Source: Gemmatimonadota bacterium (GTDB lineage: Bacteria; Gemmatimonadota; Gemmatimonadetes; Longimicrobiales; UBA6960). From it: DNA of 9,690 bases. Each line of letters begins with the position of its first letter. Position 1 is the stretch's first letter. The DNA is taken from contig JADFLD010000038.1 in assembly GCA_022564535.1 (NCBI GenBank), positions 1-9,690 on the forward strand, in the 5' to 3' direction. Below are positions 7,102 through 9,690 of the stretch, one piece after another. The position numbers were made by a program, and so were the translations under genes. The notes under the pieces are model-generated. The model was not told the DNA's origin. It did no database searches and saw only the letters and a list, made by a program, of their open reading frames with translations.

Positions 7102-9003
7102 ATGGGCCGCGCACCCGTAACCGCATGCATAGCCGCGGCGATGCTTCTCCTGGCGTCTCCGCAGATCGCCGCCCAGATGGAGGTCGCCGGTGCTTCGATC
7201 GCCCAACTTCAGGAGGCGATGGCCTCCGGAAGGGCGACGTCGGTTCAGATCACCGAGGCATATTTGGCACGCATCGCGGCGTACGACCGAGCCGGTCCGT
7301 CGATCAATGCGATGATCCGGCTCAATCCGAACGCGGTCGCAGAGGCGGAAGCGCTCGATCTCGAGCGTGCCACGTTCGGTCCGCGTGGGCCCATGCACGG
7401 CATCCCGATCATCCTCAAGGACAACTACGACACCCACGACATGGCGACCAGCGCCGGCTCGATCGGGCTCGCGGGAAATTATCCTCCCGACGACGGCTTC
7501 CAGGTGGCGAGGCTGCGTGAGGCCGGGGCTGTGATCATCGGCAAGTCCAACATGCACGAACTGGCCAGCGGCATTACGACGATATCGTCACTCGGGGGCC
7601 AGACCCGGAACCCGTACGACCTCAGCAGGAACCCCGGCGGGTCGAGTGGAGGCACGGGTGCTGCGATTGCCGCGAGCTATGCAGCGGTGGGGTGGGGCAG
7701 CGATACGTGCGGGTCGATCCGCATTCCGGCCGCCCAGAACGACCTCGTCGGTCTCCGGCCGACGAAGGGACTGTCGAGCATCGACGGCATCATTCCCCTC
7801 TCGCACACGCAGGACGTCGGTGGACCTCTTGCGCGGACGGTCCGCGATCTGGCTGTCGCGCTCGACGCCACGATCGGGCCGGATCCATCCGACCCTGCGA
7901 CTTCCATCCTCGAAGGTCGTGCCCTTCCGCGGTTCGTCGAATCCCTCGACGCCGACGCTCTGCGTGGCGCCCGCATCGGGATTCTGGAGGCCTATTTCGG
8001 AAGCGCTCCTGAAGAGGCGAGGGTGGCGTCGATCGTTCGCGCTGCGATCGAGCGCATGGTCGAACTCGGGGCGGACACCGTTACGATCGAAATTCCGGAG
8101 TTGGCGGAGCTGATCTCGGGCTCCGGCCTCATCGGTCACGAATTCAAGTGGGACCTTCTCGACTATCTCGCGGCCGACGCGGCCGCGCCCGTCGCGTCTC
8201 TCACGGAGATGCTCGACTCTGGCCTCGTCCACCAAGCCTTGGTGTCGAGAATGAGGACCCGCGATCGGGCGGAGAGTCGCGACTCGGAGGCGTACCGCAC
8301 GGCGTTCGCGAAGCGGGCGCCGCTCCGTGCCGCGGTCGAGGGCGCCATGAACCGGAACTCGGTCGACGCGCTCGTCTTCCCGACGGTTCGCACGATTCCC
8401 GCCGTCATCGGCGATCCACAGCGCGGCTCCAACTGCAGCTTGAGTGCGAATACCGGACTCCCGGCACTGAGCGTCCCTGTCGGCTTCACGTCGGGCGGGC
8501 TTCCCATTGGCATGGAGATGGTGGGCAGGACCCTCGACGACGCTCGCCTGGTGGCCATTGCCTACGCTTTCGAGCAGTCCACGGATCATCGTCGGGAGCC
8601 GTGGAGCACACCTCCGCTCGTGCAGGGGCGAGCACCTGCCGCGGTGACAATCGACGTACGGGGAGGGGGCGCGGAGATCGAACCGCCCGTTCAGAGCGGG
8701 GTCGAGATCGGCATGCGCGTCACGTTCGACAGGCCGCCGAGTGAGCTCGCGTACTCGTTCGACGTGCGTGGCGTCGAGGCGGCCGACCTATACGCCGTGG
8801 TCCTTCGTCATCCCGACGAGGACGGAAGCTGGCTCGTGGCGCGTCACCTGGCCGGTCCAGGCGTGACCGGTGGAGAAGGCGTTCTCAAATTGAGCGCACG
8901 GCTCCGATCTCACCTCGACGCCGGCGACGTCTACGTGGTCGTCTATACCCGCGCCCAACCCTTCGGGGCGGCGGCGGCCCGACTTGAATTCCATCGCCGA
9001 TGA
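7102..9003 (+). CDS. Secreted amidase-signature hydrolase with C-terminal CHRD-like domain
   Basis: The 633-residue protein hydrolyses amide (or ester) bonds, probably in the periplasm or outside the cell. ATG 7102 has a strong GGAGG at 7092-7096 and begins an export signal (hydrophobic core ACIAAAMLLLASP, likely cleavage near AAAQ/IAAQ about residue 25). The amidase-signature core runs from about 30 to 500. The Ser-cisSer-Lys triad is visible as K106 (ILKDNYDT), S181 (PGGSSGGTG) and S205 (GSDTCGSIRIPA); the spacing of 75 and 24 residues equals that of mammalian fatty acid amide hydrolase. Cys203 stands where many relatives have glycine. Residues 514-633 are an additional beta-rich domain: PPV near the start, VTFDRPPSELAYSFDVRGV in the middle, LYAVVLRH, then LDAGDVYVVVYT and a final strand. 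This order resembles the CHRD domain. The substrate cannot be told from sequence. The stop overlaps the next start by ATGA, so the two are translationally coupled. Confidence 0.93.
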   Translation: MGRAPVTACIAAAMLLLASPQIAAQMEVAGASIAQLQEAMASGRATSVQITEAYLARIAAYDRAGPSINAMIRLNPNAVAEAEALDLERATFGPRGPMHGIPIILKDNYDTHDMATSAGSIGLAGNYPPDDGFQVARLREAGAVIIGKSNMHELASGITTISSLGGQTRNPYDLSRNPGGSSGGTGAAIAASYAAVGWGSDTCGSIRIPAAQNDLVGLRPTKGLSSIDGIIPLSHTQDVGGPLARTVRDLAVALDATIGPDPSDPATSILEGRALPRFVESLDADALRGARIGILEAYFGSAPEEARVASIVRAAIERMVELGADTVTIEIPELAELISGSGLIGHEFKWDLLDYLAADAAAPVASLTEMLDSGLVHQALVSRMRTRDRAESRDSEAYRTAFAKRAPLRAAVEGAMNRNSVDALVFPTVRTIPAVIGDPQRGSNCSLSANTGLPALSVPVGFTSGGLPIGMEMVGRTLDDARLVAIAYAFEQSTDHRREPWSTPPLVQGRAPAAVTIDVRGGGAEIEPPVQSGVEIGMRVTFDRPPSELAYSFDVRGVEAADLYAVVLRHPDEDGSWLVARHLAGPGVTGGEGVLKLSARLRSHLDAGDVYVVVYTRAQPFGAAAARLEFHRR

Positions 9004-9383
9004 AGCGGCTCGCGATCCTTTCTCTGCTAATTACCGCGTGTCTCGGCTCCGCCCCACGCGATCTGAGTGATCTGGTGGTCAGTGACCGTGTGTATGTCCT
9101 CCCGTCGACGCGGCTTCCGTACTCCGGGCGGGTCTTTCGCGCCTTTCCAGACGGCGCGGGTGGCATCCAGCTGGAGGGAGAGCTACTCGCCGGCACATGG
9201 GATGGCGAGTTCAAGGTGTATCACCCGAACGGGCGCATCCGCTACATGGGCAGCTTCGTCGCCGGCGAGATGTGTGGGCCCTGGACGGAGAACGCGGATT
9301 CCGTATTTCCAGGGGATCTGTACGACGAACTGGTCGCGGAGATCGAGAGCCTGGGCATCTATCCCCCATGTTCGAAGGGGTGA
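9000..9383 (+). CDS. Small lipoprotein with MORN-type repeats
   Basis: The 127-residue protein starts with MKR, a hydrophobic stretch and a good lipobox ITAC with Cys14, so it is probably a lipid-anchored envelope protein. The middle (about residues 41-96) has the short glycine and aromatic-rich hairpins of MORN_2-type repeats: YSGRVFRAFPDG, GEFKVYHPNGRIRYMG and GSFVAGEMCGPW. The C-terminus (about 105-127) is acidic and possibly helical, ending near PPCSKG. Cysteines at 92 and 124 could pair after export. Proteins of the MORN_2/YwqK type are usually of unknown role and serve as binding scaffolds at the envelope. Its ATG lies inside the amidase stop (ATGA at 9000-9003), and the PLP-enzyme gene begins 3 bases after its stop, so the three genes form one tightly packed unit. 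The fold call is reasonable; the function is not known. Confidence 0.75.
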   Translation: MKRLAILSLLITACLGSAPRDLSDLVVSDRVYVLPSTRLPYSGRVFRAFPDGAGGIQLEGELLAGTWDGEFKVYHPNGRIRYMGSFVAGEMCGPWTENADSVFPGDLYDELVAEIESLGIYPPCSKG

Positions 9384-9386
9384 AGC

Positions 9387-9690
9387 ATGAGCAGTAGAGT
9401 CTTGGAGTGCCAACGCCACGCGTTCCAGCTTCCCAGCGACTATCACTACTTCAACTGCGCGTACATGGGGCCGTTACCGAGTGTCGCTGAGGAGGCGGGG
9501 GTCCACGCGATCAGCAGGAAGCGCGTACCCACCCAGATCGTCGCACCGGATTCGTTCTGGGATATCGATGCACTACGTGAGCAGTTCGCACGGCTGATCC
9601 AAGCGGAAGACCCGGCGCGGATCGCGATACAGCCGGGTGTGTCCTACGGGGTCGCGACGGCCGCGCGAAACCTCCCTCTCGCCTCCGGAC
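9387..9690 (+). CDS. Class V aminotransferase-fold PLP-dependent enzyme, 5' part
   Basis: The gene opens at ATG 9387, with AAGGGG at 9375-9380 six bases upstream, and stays open to the window edge, giving the first 101 residues. The segment YFNCAYMGPLP (21-31) and then IAIQPGVSYGVATAARN (79-95) match the N-terminal part of aminotransferase class V proteins, the group that includes cysteine desulfurases, kynureninases and serine-glyoxylate or phosphoserine aminotransferases. The PYAG-like segment around S86-Y87-G88 corresponds to the region that binds the cofactor phosphate. The PLP-binding lysine lies beyond the window, so the reaction cannot be named. There is no signal peptide, so it is cytoplasmic. 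It is probably co-transcribed with the amidase and MORN lipoprotein; it may act on a product of the pathway, which is inference. Confidence 0.85.
   Translation, partial: MSSRVLECQRHAFQLPSDYHYFNCAYMGPLPSVAEEAGVHAISRKRVPTQIVAPDSFWDIDALREQFARLIQAEDPARIAIQPGVSYGVATAARNLPLASG

Noticed and set aside
7578..7589. 12-base palindrome GACGATATCGTC in the amidase gene
   Set aside because: Several palindromes of this length are expected by chance in a window of this size.
7588..8589. A 333-codon open frame on the minus strand
   Set aside because: It is antisense to the amidase core whose catalytic residues are intact; its product is Arg-rich without recognisable domain.

Overview
The window is GC-rich, gene-dense bacterial DNA with every recognisable gene on the + strand. 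The mix of families is a DUF5916 outer-membrane barrel with an N-terminal carbohydrate-binding-like domain, a TAXI-type TRAP transporter with a fused permease, a secreted amidase-signature enzyme, small lipoproteins, a YIP1-domain membrane protein and a class V PLP enzyme. With the high GC this suggests a diderm such as Gemmatimonadota or a related lineage. The assignment is an inference; no rRNA or other phylogenetic marker is present.

Layout. Bases 1-627 hold the 3' end of a beta-rich, probably exported protein. A YIP1-like membrane protein (630-1322) follows after 2 bases. A TAXI TRAP transporter comes next: a fused 4TM/12TM permease (1374-3230) and, 16 bases later, its substrate-binding protein (3247-4188). 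A 935-residue DUF5916 outer-membrane protein (4216-7023) starts 27 bases after that. A 78-base gap with a short G/C hairpin separates it from a secreted amidase with a C-terminal CHRD-like domain (7102-9003). The amidase stop overlaps by 4 bases the start of a small MORN-type lipoprotein (9000-9383), and a class V PLP-dependent enzyme begins 3 bases later (9387) and runs off the right edge. No stretch over 100 bases lacks a gene. I see no tRNA, rRNA, CRISPR array, insertion sequence or integrase.

How the genes may work together. The permease and binding protein form one high-affinity, ion-gradient-driven organic-acid importer. The DUF5916 barrel could act at the outer membrane, the amidase in the periplasm or outside the cell, and the PLP enzyme in the cytoplasm. 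Read together, this could be an envelope-to-cytoplasm route that captures an amide-containing compound, cleaves it, imports an acidic product and metabolises it. Only the TRAP pair is secure as a functional unit. The rest is inferred from order, strand and spacing, and the 78-base gap may divide two transcription units.

I found no clearly new defence, mobile or RNA system. The points most worth a second look are the amidase plus CHRD-like architecture, the TRAP/DUF5916/amidase/PLP neighbourhood, and a perfect 20-base palindrome inside the DUF5916 gene.
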